A stretch of 64,000 bases of DNA from Diphasiastrum complanatum (GCA_029204225.1 MU832635.1:1-64000); one strand, 5' to 3'. Positions 45,191 to 57,909 are shown, counted from the stretch's first letter. Notes: generated by a model from the sequence alone, not told the origin. Numbers and translations are program-made.

Positions 45191-45384
45191 TCGTAAAGTC
45201 ACTATCAAAATTTTTTAACCCACGTTTTTACTCAACGTAGAAGTTTAAGTTTTTGGACTCGTTCTTTTTACTGTTCGTGAGGTTTTCACCGCCAATTTTC
45301 TGTAGGGTGCAGGGCAATGGAGGGGCGATGGATGGCTGCCATTTTCCAATGGTTGTTTTTCTTTCTAATGGCTGTAGAGGGGCG

Positions 45385-45690
45385 GACATGTTGCACTCGA
45401 AATAAGCAAGCTGGAGTCGGCCAAGGAAGCATGGGATCTCTTGAAGAAGCAATGCCAGATGAAAGATACAGCTGCACTTATGATGTTGATGATGAATATT
45501 AAGCTATTCAACCTCAAGATGACTGGAATGGAGGTCCATGAATAGCTATCTGCAGCAAATTACTAACATGGTGTCGTAGTTAGAAGATGGTGGAGAGAAA
45601 CTCAGCAAGAAACAAATTATTTATGTAATTCTGAACAGCCTTCCCAGTAATTTTGTGATGTAAGAATCTTTTAGAATTGGTAAAAAATGC
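45385..45690 (+). pseudogene. Copia gag fragment
   Basis: The frames give KLESAKEAWDLLKKQCQMKD, MMNIKLFNLKMTGMEVHEY and, after small shifts, LQQITNMVSQLEDGGEKLS, KKQIIYVILNSLPSNFV. This is the central copia Gag pattern (AxEAWxxLxxxY ... LxxxKM ... HLxxF). It is about 90 codons long and isolated. Confidence 0.75.
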
Positions 45691-45904
45691 AAGGTAAAAT
45701 TTTCTATAGTTGGTAAAAATTTCCCAATTTACCTTTGTGGTAAAATAGTCTCTGAGGAGGGCCCTTACACAGATGTAAGGTTCCTTTGATGTGTTATGCA
45801 AGTTTTACTGGCAGCTGTCAAATTATGCCATATAACAGGTCTTCTAAATACACACGAATTTTTTTGATAGTGCTTTACGAGTGATGGGACATACATATCT
45901 ACAA

Positions 45905-46135
45905 GTTCAGTCGAAGGAATTTAGCTTCATATGAGTAACCTTCCGTACTCTCCACAACATCCAACCGACCACTCATTTGAGAACCAAACACCTCAACAAA
46001 TGGAAAAGTATCGAGGTGAAATTTAACATAAACTTAGTCCTTCCAAAACATTGATGGCATTTTAAAATTGTTGCAACCAATCTTCGCATGACCTATTATA
46101 GCTTTATTTGATATAGATAAACTCTTAGAAAACTC
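45905..46135 (-). pseudogene. Minus-strand coding-like segment, not identified
   Basis: Read on the minus strand: SISNKAIIGHAKIGCNNFK, MPSMFWKD, a stop, VYVKFHLDTFPFVEVFGSQM and SGRLDVVESTEGYSYEAKF. Apart from one stop it is protein-like over about 70 codons. No family assigned. It may belong with the next minus-strand segment at 46422-46691. Confidence 0.3.
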
Positions 46136-46421
46136 GGTGAAGGTTAATCCCCAAAATAGAATCCCAGTGAAGGTTTTCAATGTTTCTAATCAATTTTTTT
46201 GAAAGAAAGCCATATCTTTCAACAAAAAAGTATTCTCAATATGGAAGAATTCACCTACTTTATTCTATAAAAATGAGTTGCAATCCCGTTTCATAGATTG
46301 AAGCAATTTGTAAACATGTAATATTTGATGTCATTTCAATCCCTTTTGGTTAGATTTTTTCATAAATTTTTTTAATGCTCTATAACCTTTTCGACTCACA
46401 CCACCTTGATCACAGCATAAA

Positions 46422-46691
46422 CTATCTCTTTAGCATTGGATTTGGCTTGAACTTGGTAGCAAGTCTTCTTGCAATTTTTAAACGAAGTAAATTTCTCATG
46501 TCATTTTCCACAATCTGCATTAAATTTTAACCCTTCATGAAATGTTTCATATAATTCGCTCTATTAAAATTTTCTTCAACCATGTTATTCAAGAGCTCTT
46601 TCGTCAATCTCATACGTCTTTTACTAGCACCACTACCTGGTGTCAAAACTTCTAGTTTGCGTTTTTTTGTATTTTCTTTTAATTGGTCATT
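46422..46691 (-). pseudogene. Minus-strand basic coding-like segment, not identified
   Basis: The minus frame reads NDQLKENTKKRKLEVLTPGS, GASKRRMRLTKELLNNMVEE, NFNRANYMKHFMKG, a TAA, then LMQIVENDMRNLLRLKIARR and LATKFKPNPMLKR. It is highly basic with a nuclear-localisation-like KKRK stretch, as in DNA-binding or transposon proteins. There is a single in-frame stop in 90 codons. Product unknown. Confidence 0.3.
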
Positions 46692-46699
46692 TGCTGAGA

Positions 46700-48160
46700 G
46701 TCAACACTTTCACTGTAATCCATATAACATCTTTTGAATGCTAATGTTTGAATATTGCGATTATTCAACCTTTGTAATAGAACTGGAGAACAAAATTTTT
46801 ACATCAATTATCTCATAGTCAATCTCTGATTACAATTTCAACTTAAGGAACTGAAAATGTTGATCGACTTTTCAAACAACCGCTCACTAACATCTTCAAA
46901 CATAATACATTTCAGACGTATTTACTGCAAATTGTTTGTCTAATGAGAGAAGAAATATAATGCCTTATTTTAGTAGCTCATTAATAAAATGACGAGAGCA
47001 TTCTTGTTGCATGGGGATGAGAAAAAGTATCAAAAGGTTGGCAAAGAGAAGCTTGGTTATTTACTATTGCATGCATTTGTTCATATAGAGTAGGTTATGG
47101 CATTCTCCAAAAATTTTATATCATCAAGTAATTTTTGAAAGACAACCTTTCTGCCCTCATTAGTCCTTCATTGAGTGGTGTGTTCATGATGACCTACTTT
47201 TGTTTCCTTGAGGTAAAGAATTAAGACTACCACTGGCTACACAAAAGATAACATACAAGAAACTATTGTTATGTCTTTGTAGCATAGTTACTCTAAAATT
47301 TAGCCCATGTTCTTCAAATTAGTCATGTGAGGAAGATCAAATCCATCCACTCGTGATTAGAAAAAAAAAAAACGAGATGGATATTGTTTAAGTTTTCTAA
47401 AAATTTACACTATGGAAATATGAAATGAGAGTTTAACATCGCTTGCACAAACCCATAAAGTCTTACAACCCAATTGGTAAAATCAATAATTCATCGATTA
47501 GTTTAAAAGTTTGCATGCCTTATTTTATAACAAATAAAGTCTTTCTAGTAAAAAATTTCAAATTTTGAGGTTTTGTTCTTATGTTGTATTGCTTTCATTA
47601 AGGCATTATAGGTTATTTATAAGATTGCCTTGAATCTCTTTTACAAGCACTCAGAGGACATCCAATCACGGGGAGCAAGTAGGACCTCAAACTCATCTAG
47701 TGAGCAATGGAATCATGATACCGTCACCATCATGAACAATGAGGGGAGGGCCTCCATGGACCCTCAATGACGGTCTAAATATACTTTCTTGGCAACGAAA
47801 ACAAGGCGGTCGATACATCATGAGAGTCTTTGCCTTATGCATTCAAATCATTGAAAAAGAAAACATGAATTAAAAAATTTTAAAAAGAAAAACTCATTTT
47901 CATGCTCTAACTCCCATAAAAGAGACATTTCAACTTTCATCAAATCGTTGTGATAACTTATAGCTACAATGCCAAATCTAAAAATAGGTTCGATATTGCA
48001 ATAGCTCAATGCTACCATAACAAAACTAAAATAGGTCCAAGATCACAATAGCTTACCATGGTGCTATGGGCAAAGCTAAGAGGTCCAACATGGGGCCTAA
48101 AAAAAGAAACAAAAATGATGGTTTAGCATCTAAACCCCCACCCCAAACAATATTCCCTAC
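46700..48160. other. No supportable gene
   Basis: AT-rich sequence without recognised motifs. The stretch 47640-47830 is slightly less AT-rich and may be an LTR remnant, but no partner was found. Confidence 0.4.
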
Positions 48161-48235
48161 AACGTGAAACTGGATTTAGAAGAACTACGAGATCGCAAAA
48201 GAAGAAATAAACAAAAAAACAGAGAACGAGTCATT

Positions 48236-48450
48236 TGGGGGGCATGCGGCCGGCAGGAGACGCGCCACTGCGTCTGGAACGAGCTCTTGGAGCCACTGCG
48301 CAACCGGACGCAGTGGCACCGCCTTCGGATGCCACATGTAGATACCGTCTCTGACCACTTCAAGCCGCCGCTCCTCGCATTGTCTCTGATCTCCACCTTC
48401 GACGCCATCGCTCGAGCGTCTCTAACTCCTCCTCACACCATGGCTTCTTG
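48236..48450. other. GC-rich, CpG-containing island in AT-rich surroundings
   Basis: About 200 bp with many CG dinucleotides (CATGCGGCCGGCAGG, GACGCGCCACTGCGTC, CGACGCCATCGCTCGAG) in a window otherwise poor in CG. CACTGCG with CGCAGTG forms inverted pairs. A 100-codon frame crosses it, but nothing in it is recognisable. It may be a recently inserted or unmethylated segment. Confidence 0.4.
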
Positions 48451-48469
48451 TTTTTTTATACTATAATTA

Positions 48470-50835
48470 TAGTACTAAGACGTGAGAGTGCTTTTGAATT
48501 TTTTAGATTTTTCCTTCTACAAAAAGCCATAATCAGCTGTCTAAGGACAAAATCATGCTGAACACTAGCAGAAATAGTAACAAAGTCCTAGTCACCATCT
48601 CAGAAAAATCTCAACAATGATATAATCAGCAAAACTTACTAACCATGTAAGTGATTAAAAGTTAAATTCTATTCTCATAGTCAGCTATAGTGATATAACC
48701 AGCAAAGATGCAAACACTGTTACTGATCACAACATTACTCCTTAAATTATAGGCCGCTAAGGGAATCAAAACAAACAAGACATCTGATTTTAAGCACATT
48801 GACATAACATCCAAAGTGATTCATATTACTTCACACCAAATCATTCAGCGTCAGCATCTCTCATATGAAGCCGTAAGTGCCTCAATCAGCTCATGGTAAA
48901 TCAATTCAACACAAGAATTTTCTACACAAAGTTTGAAAGTGAACCTTTCAAAGAATAGGATGAAGCCCCCAGAGAGTTTTATTGTTAGTTAGTCTGTTTG
49001 TTTGTTTTCTTTTAGTGCGGGAGGGTGTCTTACTGGCAACAATAATCAGGTACCAGGGCATTTGAAGATAGGTCCCATAAAAGTCCAGATATTTGAAGTT
49101 GGTATAATCAAGTAAGGCCGGTAAAACACGTGGATTTCAAGAACCTACAACACTCGGAATAACAAATCATTTTTAAATTTGGTACCCTTTCTGTAGTGCG
49201 CACATGTCTATTTTATGCTTTGATGGTGCGCGGTCTTTTCTGAGCAGTGAAAATATGATCTCAGTTACCTTGAAATTAGAAGACCAATCAGCACACAAAA
49301 TTCAAACAATGCGGCTGACTACGTGAATGTAAGCCTATTCTTGTACTCTGCCATAGGCGGATCACTGAGTATAACCATCTAATTAACTGCAGCATTTCGT
49401 GCGACATCGTTCGAATGCCGCAATTCGGTGCAGATTTTTCGTAGGTTAAGACTCTTTGCTAGTTCCATAGTTCAGAAAGCACGAGGTAATAGCTATGACA
49501 GGACAAGCTAGCGAGTGGTGCTCAATGGCTCGGAAAATATCTTTTCTTCGTTAGCGTTAACCAACAGTACTAGTTAAGATCAGCTGTGCAAACTGCTATG
49601 TTTAATTACTGCAAGAGTAAGATGGGTGCCTCAAGTCAAATTGTTACCTAAACTGAGGATACAGCTATTTCTGTAAGACGTGCAATGGCTGAGCATTTGC
49701 CCAGCTGAAATCTCTGTCTACCTCAGCTGCTGATCTAGCTCCTTGCTCTAGTGTTGGCCGTAATATGTATACTTGTCAAGTTAAAAGGGAACATGCCAAA
49801 TAGGTAAAAGGAGCCTGATTACAATGCCATTGTGTTCCAACATCAATAAACTACAACAATAGAGTTGAGGATGATTCTCTTTTGTACGCCATTCCAGCCA
49901 CGTTGACAATATTTTGTATACACAGAAATTATTCTCTATTACGGCGCCATTGCTCATACCAACACGTAACCGTACCCACGAAACAGCAACTGACTCTTGT
50001 ACCCATTCTTTGAAGAGATCTGTATGCTTTTGGAATCACAGAGAATAATAGTCTGCACGACGTCCAACTTGATCGCATTCACGTGTGCCCTACATTTTAT
50101 AATCTTTTGCATTTGTAGCAGAATTTGGGAGTCCCACTAGGTTTGTCCGGGAGGAGCACTCTACCAGCACGTAGTTCTTTCACCCTTGATGGTGGTCGTA
50201 TAAAGCAATTGGCTACCCATACACTTCAGCACTTTGTGGTCTGTAAAGCGCAGGTGCTGGAAGAATGGAATTGAGAGCAATCTTCTGAGGCGCGGAACAG
50301 AAGAGTGAATTCCAGTAGGATAGAAGGGCATTCTAGCATGCACAGTTGCAGTGGTCTTGTTTTCAGCAGAGCATACCTGACTGTTGCCTTCCACAAGGAG
50401 CATTGTGTCCTCTCAGCCGAGTAAAATTGCAGCATTTATTTGAATCTCTGAGCTGCAAATTTAGTTCCTATAGGTTTTTCTAGCTTTGAGATTGTGCATT
50501 GTGGGCACGCCTCATGAAGGCTAGCTTGCGTAGTTCAGGTATTTGCTGAAACTGCAACGGCTCTAAGTCTGAGATCATTGCGCACGAGTGCTAAAAGGTT
50601 GTCCTGATGAAGGTTAGCTTCGAAGGAGCAAGCTTCATGCACTTATCTAACTAAAATAGAAGTGGAAGATGTGCCAGAAATCAGATCTGCACCTACATGT
50701 AAAAGTGAACGCATTAGTTTCAACTCTTGTATCCACGTAAATCTTGTTGCAAAACCTTAGGTGTATCCTTGAGTACTACATTATAGGAAGGAATCAGTTA
50801 GAGGCTTGACTTTGAAATTTACCTCCAAACCAATC
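48470..50835. other. Upstream region of FATB, no gene seen
   Basis: Less AT-rich than the TE regions and free of recognisable retroelement motifs. It presumably includes the FATB promoter and 5' UTR. I could not identify a convincing TATA box or 5' UTR intron. Short open frames on both strands near 50160-50435 have no motif. Confidence 0.45.
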
Positions 50836-53800
50836 ATGCAGCTAGCCGTGCTCCCCAGAGTGAACCTCAAGGTGACTGCTCCAACTGCATATCAGGGTAG
50901 GAAAGTTGATGATGAGAATGCGAAGCCAAAGTTTGCTCCATCATCAATCTTCCTACGGAAGGATATGTTTGCACAAAAAAGGCTAACGAAGAAGTCAGAA
51001 ACGGAGCTCTCAAGAAAGAGCGTGACAGTCACTAATCAGGCTTTGAAAACAAATGATTCTACAAGCTATGGATCAAAGCTTAATGGTGCTGCCAACATTT
51101 CTGAAGAGAAACTCAACGGAGCTCATGGTGTGGCTGAATCTATCCCTTTCTTCACAAAAGCTCTCAGGAATGCCATCCCCTTGATCTTGGCCGGAACAAA
51201 AACGTTGGAAAAGAAGATCCATGACGTTACAAAGAGTGCGGAAGAAATGGCGAATGAGATCACCAAGAAGAGGAAGCTACTGGTGGAGACTTTAAGAGGA
51301 AGTTTTCTAAAGGATAACTCAGTTTACAGGCAGATGTTTGTGATACGATCCTATGAGGTTGGATTCGACAAGATGGCTTCAATCGAGACGTTTGCAAACC
51401 TTTTTCAGGTATGCTCGAAGTTTGAAACCAACATTGATACGATTTTCTAAAATAAAATCATCACCTTTGCTTCCTCTCTTTCAGATCATCGTTATCCTGT
51501 GCTCCATGAACTAGTTTTCATGGATTCAGCTTTCAGTAGTTTAGATGATTAGGTACATCTTTGGATACATTACAAATATGTAACAGGCTAGGTTTTCAAC
51601 TCAGTAAAAAACCTACATCAATAAGATAAAACTTGTAACCGTTCCATTGATCTCAATGACTTTGCATTGTAGAATTCATGATATGTTTGCAGCAGCAGCT
51701 CATTTTGCATGATGACATTCCAAGGATTGATTATTATGTCTTTTGTCAAGGAACAAATTGGCATTAGTTACAGCACTAAAGAGGTGAAAGGTTAAGATCA
51801 GAAAGCCTTTGGAAAACATGCTTGAGGTATTTGATCATGCTTAGTTTACGACAATGACGAATGACTGGAATTTTATGAATGACATGGCATTTATATATAT
51901 GTTCTAGCATTGCTTTCCAAACAACAATCTAAAGTTAAATTCTAACAACATTATGCATTGCTTGTGTCATAAATTACTCAATTTAGTTTTATTGTGTTTC
52001 CGACATGTGATTAATTATAGCGAGATACATTGCGTTTCTTTCAAAGCTTCAGGCTTATATGTAAGTTGGACACCAATTTGAAAGGCCCGTTAGACATCTT
52101 ATAATTGTTAAGAGTTTGTAAGAGGTGACCATGGACTGTCTTCTGAAGAGATAAATAAGGTCACCAACTTGCTCTTCTCCCAGTTTATGTGTTGATATGA
52201 CATACTCTTTTTGGGGCATTCGTTGATGATTTATGGAATCAGCTTTGGCTTCCGTAAACATTGTGAATACTCCTCCTTAAAAATGCAAGAAAAAAAGAAA
52301 AAGTTTGACAAGACAAATCTGCACACATTTGCATATTATTGAGCTTTGTTTGCTATTAATTTCTACTAACAACATAGCTTATAAGAAAGGGCAAAGGAGG
52401 CACAACCTAAATGTAATGTTGGGGTGGTTATCCACTGGCCAATTTTTTATCCTTAAGCTTCGGTGGAATATATGGTAATGTACTTAATCAAATTTCCCCC
52501 TTGGCTATGTCTCATAGGCACTCTATAATTAGGCCCTAAGCAGCTAAGAAAGTCCATCAAATAAAGTCCCAGATTGTCATATTGATCAGTGTTCCAAGCT
52601 CCAAAATTGGGTGGCCATTGGATAGTCATCACATTATTGAAGACTAAGTTGCTACACAGTGAATCACCCTTTATCAAGTGTTTCAAGCGTTAGTCTCTTT
52701 CCATAAACAAATAAGCTTTGAACGAATGCAGTGGGATATATGATCTGATCCCCTTGGCTATGTCTCATAGGCACTCTATAATTAGGCCCTAAGCAGCTAT
52801 AAAAGTCCATCAAATATAATCCCAGATTGTCATGTTAGTCTCTTTCCATAAATTACAGATAAGCTTTGAAGCCTTTGAACGAATCCAGTGGGATATATGA
52901 TCTTTTTTCTTTTTTCAATTTATATGCATGCCTAACTGGTAGCGTCTTTATTTATTCATCTAGAGACTTTAATAGGACTTTTCTCATCTAGTAGAAAAGT
53001 CAAAAGAATTATTAAATGAGTGTAAATGCAAAGCAACAATTAATTAGTATAGAATTTTCTGCGTCTTTTTCTTCTTCTTTGTGCTTCTTCTTCTTGTTGT
53101 TCTTCTTTGTGCTTCTTGTTTTGGTGTAGTAGACAGTTTCTTTTGATGGAGGAGAGGAGGAATTGACGATTGTTCTGTTGATTGTGTTGGCACAGGAGAT
53201 TGCTCTGAACCATGCAAGCGGCATTTTCGATTCCATGGGTGATGCCATGGGAAGCTCTCACGCCATGATGAAGCACAGGCTCATTTGGGTCATCACCAGA
53301 CTGCACATCCAAGTGGACTGCTACCCTCTTTCGTATGCCTACCTTTCTCATCTTCTACCCACGGATTTTTTGCAAACTATATTTTCTGGTCTGTTTGGAG
53401 ATTCCATTCCTTGACATCTGTCTGTTCAGCAAGTTGTAATTATACTAACGGGATAAATGGGTTTTGGCAGTGGTGATGTGGTGGAGATTGACACATGCAT
53501 GGGATGGTCAGGCAAGAATGGAGTCCGACGTGATTATATTGTTCGGGATTATAACTCTGGTCATGTCCTTTGCAGCTCAACTAGGTTTGGATTATGCCTA
53601 TTCATGATCTAATTTGCTCTAGCAACTTTTGCAGCTGTCTTCACTAGTTCTGTCATGATGTAAGTCGTTGAGATAAGACATATGTTAACGCTGAGCTATG
53701 CTGGTCCTTGTAGTATTTAACCCTTAATTTGTGCCGGTTCTCTTGGCAAGCAAGCAAGAAATTACTGATAAAAGTTCTTCTGACAACTACAGTTCATTGG

Positions 53801-54674
53801 TGATTATCAACCGGGATACTCGGAGGATTTCAAAGATTCCTGACGATGTGAGAGAGGAGCTATCCTCCTATCTATTCGACACTTACTTGCTGAAGGATGA
53901 TCTTTCTCAGCCCACTGGCAGAATGGATGAGTGCCCGCTTTACATTCAAAAAGACCTTGTGGTAAGTAAGCTCTTGCTTCTACAGATAAGCTGCTCCTGT
54001 TGTTCACTGCTCATTATACACAAGATGTGCATTGAAAGAGTATAGTCAACACCTTATATCAAGTGACAACCGATCCTAAACATGGTGTTTTGTTGTAGCC
54101 GAGGCTGCATGATATTGATTCCAATCGGCATGTCAACAACGTCAAGTACATTCAGTGGTTACTAGAGGTAAGATCGCGTTGGGAGCTTCGTAGTTTTGAT
54201 AGCATACTTGAAAATCGTTTTAGACATTTGAGAATGGTTTACAACCTCTTATGCATAAATTGCATTTGATCTTCCCCTTGCCAGAGTGTTCCACAGCATG
54301 TGCTAGTTGCCTACGAATTGACAAGTATGACCTTGGAGTTCCGAAAAGAAAGCTCTGATCAAGACATCATAACTTCAATGGCACATCCTTGCTCCTCGTT
54401 CACACCCAGCGTTTCTGAGGCAAGCGGCTGCAACGGCGCAAGTCGAAAGTCTCCTCAACTGGCGTCAGAAAATTGTGCCTCTTCACATCTATCAAAGCAA
54501 CCTGCTTTGAACTGTGAGGCCGCACTGCCTGCAATCCAAGAGCATCTACAATATATGCATTCGTTGAGAAGACAATCTGACGGACGTGAGATCGTCAGGG
54601 GAAAAACCAACTGGAGACCGAAGCATCGCTTCTGCAGTGGCAAAATTTATGACTCAGCTTCACGATCTGTCTGA
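50836..54674 (+). CDS. FATB: FATB-type acyl-ACP thioesterase, six exons
   Basis: The predicted product is 483 residues. Exons are 50836-51408, 53196-53332, 53471-53584, 53793-53961, 54099-54167 and 54285-54674; all introns are GT-AG and phases join. The enzyme hydrolyses acyl-ACP in plastids, releasing mainly saturated fatty acids for export. The hotdog domains start at VIRSYEVGFDKMASIET (end of exon 1), followed by LIWVITRLHIQVDCYP, GDVVEIDTCMGWSGKNGVRR and RRISKIPDDVREEL. The catalytic block IDSNRHVNNVKY places D338, N340 and H342 where FATB has its Asp, Asn and His. Further on, LEFRKESS keeps the Glu (E376) but has Ser for the usual Cys. The ~180-residue N-terminal extension is poorly conserved, with a plausible transit peptide but no typical LPDWSMLLAA block. 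About 30 extra residues lie before REIVRGKTNW. The ATG at 50836 is the first in frame. Confidence 0.93.
52490..52905. repeat. Direct duplication inside FATB intron 1
   Basis: CCCTTGGCTATGTCTCATAG and about 85 bp after it occur at 52498-52583 and again at 52750-52835. Each is followed by TTAGTCTCTTTCCATAAA, AGTGGGATATATGATCT and related text; the second copy lacks ~100 bp of the middle. A minus-strand frame through both copies reads DNLGLYLMDFLSCLGPNYRV and PMRHSQGGNLI, which may be a captured coding fragment. Confidence 0.8.
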
Positions 54675-57060
54675 ACATAAGTTAACAATGGCAACAGTGG
54701 TGGCTCGGTACAAGATTACATAAAAACAGCATATTAAACTTACAAAGGATCTTCGATAAATCAGTAAGCAATTCACTTTCCAAGATATGCTCGAAGATCA
54801 ACTATCGACGACAAATTGGATATTTCTGCTTAAAAAACTTCAAGCAAATTGCTTGCAATGGACAATCTAAATCAGACTTCAAAATCAAAGGTGACATAAT
54901 CAGTATATAGACAAATAAAGGCTTACGTTGGTTGTGTAATTGATAATAAGGCATCCTTCTCAGCGCTAGCCAAGGATTCTCTGATAAGAACAAATGTGTC
55001 AGCATAATCTCAATGAAAGGATGCTGAGTCCATGGATATTGGAATAACACAGGTACACAGGAGAGTATATTCCCAGCTTGACTTCGAGCTTTGCTCAGTC
55101 GTACAATTTCTGTCGTCTGAGAGTAAGAAAAGTTTTCCATTTACATAGAGCTGAGGTTAGTTTTCTGAAGTAGTTGGAAAGTGCAGAAAGTGTTTGCTTT
55201 GTTATGTTGTGACAAAAGGAGTGGAGCTCTGGAAGCATTTGGAAATCAGCATATCCATAAACAGCCACATGTTCTGGGTATCAGGAATAGGAGTAGAGGT
55301 TTAATAACTGTTTAGTTACAGTAAATATGACCTGATTAGATCTTTTAGAAAGCAAATAATCCTTTACTGAGGAACTCATATGTACATACATGGAAACCAA
55401 ATCAATGTGGAATTGATTATCATATTTCCTCATACCAAACCAAAGTGGAATTGACTCTCATATTTCTTCATCAAGTGATGCTCTCTGATATTGATCTGGA
55501 TAGGTTTCTCATGCTTGATGTTCTAATTGTTCTTTGGTATCATTCTCATTATTATATGCCCTAACTTGTAACAAGCAACCTATGGCTGACACGGCCTACA
55601 CTATAAAGTGACTCTCTAATTGCTCTTGTACTTGATGGGGTATATGGAACACATATTGTGTGCTTGGCATCACAATATTGCAAGGACATGATATTGACAA
55701 GAGACTAGAGGACTAGCTATTAATCCCTTAGTCTCCACAAACACAATTATGCTAATGTATTATAGCCCTTTTGATAAATTGCTAATGTCACATGGCACAA
55801 GACTAGTACATAGATTTAGTATGTGGGCCCAACAAACACAGATGGCCCATGATTTCTTGTCACAATGCAAAACAACCTTGGTATATAAATTAGATATTTG
55901 GGCTTTGAAACACCTATGGTAGAGGAGTTCATGCCACATGGCAAAAACCTAGTATAAAGCTGGAAAATGTGGGGCCACAAGCATCCATGGTCCATAAATG
56001 CATGTCACATGGCAAAAGCTTGGCCTAGAGATTGATTATGTGGGGCCCACAGACATATTTAGGTAATATGTGGCACCCACAAGCCGACTCCTCATCTTCA
56101 AGGTTATCTTGTAATTCCATCTACAAGGGCTAGGTATTTTCAACATTCTATGTATGAGGGCTTCATATTTTAAAATTTCATCATGACGGCTATTATGTAT
56201 CATACTCAAATATTTGACCCGAATGAAGGCAATGATGAGAAAACAAAATTCTTGAGTCTAGGTTGGTCCATGTCTACATTTCGGATTTTTGACCACACTA
56301 GGCTTCTCTTGCATTGAATCGTTGAGATGGTTGGCTTTACATGACACATGTCGATGCAATCCTCCCGTACGCAAATATTCAAATAGACTTGAGCTGTGTA
56401 AAATTGGGCTGAAGTGCACATAACCACTTTGACTAATTTTGTCTATAATAGTATTCAAATTGGAAATTGTGATCTTGAGTTTGTTGTTTTTGCACTGAAT
56501 TCATATTTTCTAATCTTGAATTTTGATCATGACTATCTAAGAAAAAAAATCAAGGATAAAACCTCACAAATTTTTATTCACAATTTGTCCATCCCCCTTG
56601 GAATAGTGCTAGAGATAGTTTATTTGCTGTAAATATAAATCATATATATCATATACGTATGTATTTGAATGCCTCTATTAGAATTTCATTTAATCTCATT
56701 TTACAATCAACTTATGTTATGATGCTATGATCAGAACAAATTTTAGTTGGGACAAAATGGAGTCAAATGGCTCCAGGTGGCCCCATATTTTGCTTACAAT
56801 GTTTGTGATTATATAACAATGGTTTTAAATCCAAAATTGCAACACTTGTACCAATGGCATTTTATTCAGAAATTGTGAATTTTATAATGTCAATGGCTAT
56901 ATTGAGGTTGAATATCATGCATGACCATTGTTTATTCTGACAATTTTATTCAGATTCATTAGCCCATTTTATCAATTACCATGAGTATATGCCTCCTTTC
57001 ATTTTTTGAGGCAAACCTGGAATGCTAAATTCACCATCAAATTAAACTTAACACCACTAC
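54675..57060. other. 3' flank of FATB and intergenic DNA, no gene seen
   Basis: The FATB 3' UTR presumably occupies the first few hundred bases. From 55720 to 56080 a phrase like CACATGGCAxAAGxxTAGTA-TGTGGGGCCCAC recurs three or four times at about 70-110 bp spacing, a degenerate repeat. No coding motif was found. Confidence 0.45.
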
Positions 57061-57070
57061 ACATCAAAAC

Positions 57071-57175
57071 ATGCAACAATGGACCCAAGCCATGAACGAA
57101 GAGATCGAATCCATGAAGAAGAACGAGGTACGGACACTGCAACTAGTCCCAGACAAGCGGAAGATGTTGGAAAAT
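57071..57175 (+). pseudogene. Copia reverse transcriptase N-terminal scrap
   Basis: The frame MQQWTQAMNEEIESMKKNEV and RTLQLVPDKRKML matches the conserved opening of copia reverse transcriptase (WxxAMxEExxSxxKNxTWxLV). It stops abruptly within about 35 codons, just before the LTR-like block of the next element. Confidence 0.6.
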
Positions 57176-57280
57176 GAACTTCATTTTCTTTCATCCCTAG
57201 ATACCTCCACATGGGACGAATTAGATCCTACAAGTGCAATAAACAAGTACAATAGAATCAGACAACCGTAACTAATCAGG

Positions 57281-57909
57281 TGCTAAAACGTGGCTATTAG
57301 TTTTATAAGAAAAGCTTAGAAGAATATGTAAAGACATAATATAAGTCTGTGCAAACGTAGTGCAGAGAATGAGAGAGAGAGTAGAAGAGAGTGAGATAGA
57401 ACTACAGAATAGAAAACAGAAACTAGCACGCTGATAAGCGGCAGACTGTAAGCTCTTATTTAAAAGAGATTTATGAAGCAATATATCTTTCTATCAGTTT
57501 TTTTGCTATGTATGCATGAATGATAGTATTGTTTCTGTGTATACCATTGTTATGATGAATGGATCATATTGACTTGGCAATCAAAAGTTAGCTGTAGATT
57601 CGTAATGTGCAAAAACTTAGCGTGGAAAATTTTGTTGGGTTTTTCGCATTTTTCGGCATTCTCTCTCTTCGGCCTTTTTTTGCATATTTTCTACTATAGT
57701 TAAAACATCCAGAACTACACTAGCTTCATCTATTTCGCATTTTTTTGCTTGCTGGAAAAATGCGACAATTGCAGAAGTGAGCTTAGATGCGTAAAATACA
57801 CTAAGTTTCGCATTTTTGCAAAAAACGCGACAGTTACAGAACAATGCATGCTTTCGCATCCGAAATATAGCTAGCTACAGTTGAGGCGGAAACAACCAGT
57901 TTGCTTTAG
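57281..57909 (+). repeat. Probable 5' LTR of a copia element
   Basis: It begins TGCTAAAACGTGGC, contains a TATA-like CTTATTTAAAAG near 57454, and is followed immediately by a primer-site-like sequence at 57910. Several TTTCGCATTTTT phrases (57640-57800) form internal repeats. The 3' copy is not in the window. Confidence 0.6.

Noticed and set aside
48164-48466. 100-codon frame starting KLDLEELRDRKRRNKQK
   Set aside because: It crosses the GC-rich island and has no recognisable domain. Its openness is expected from base composition.
54300-54674. 124-codon frame at the 3' end of FATB as a separate gene
   Set aside because: It is exon 6 of FATB; the splice acceptor at 54283-54284 and the conserved LTSMTLEFRKE block join it to exon 5.
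54802-55140. 112-codon minus-strand frame downstream of FATB
   Set aside because: No motif, no splice-consistent neighbours and AT-driven composition. It is probably 3' flank.
57617-57859. 80-codon minus-strand frame with KKAEERECRKMRK
   Set aside because: It arises from TTTCGCATTTTT repeats inside the probable LTR at 57281-57909.
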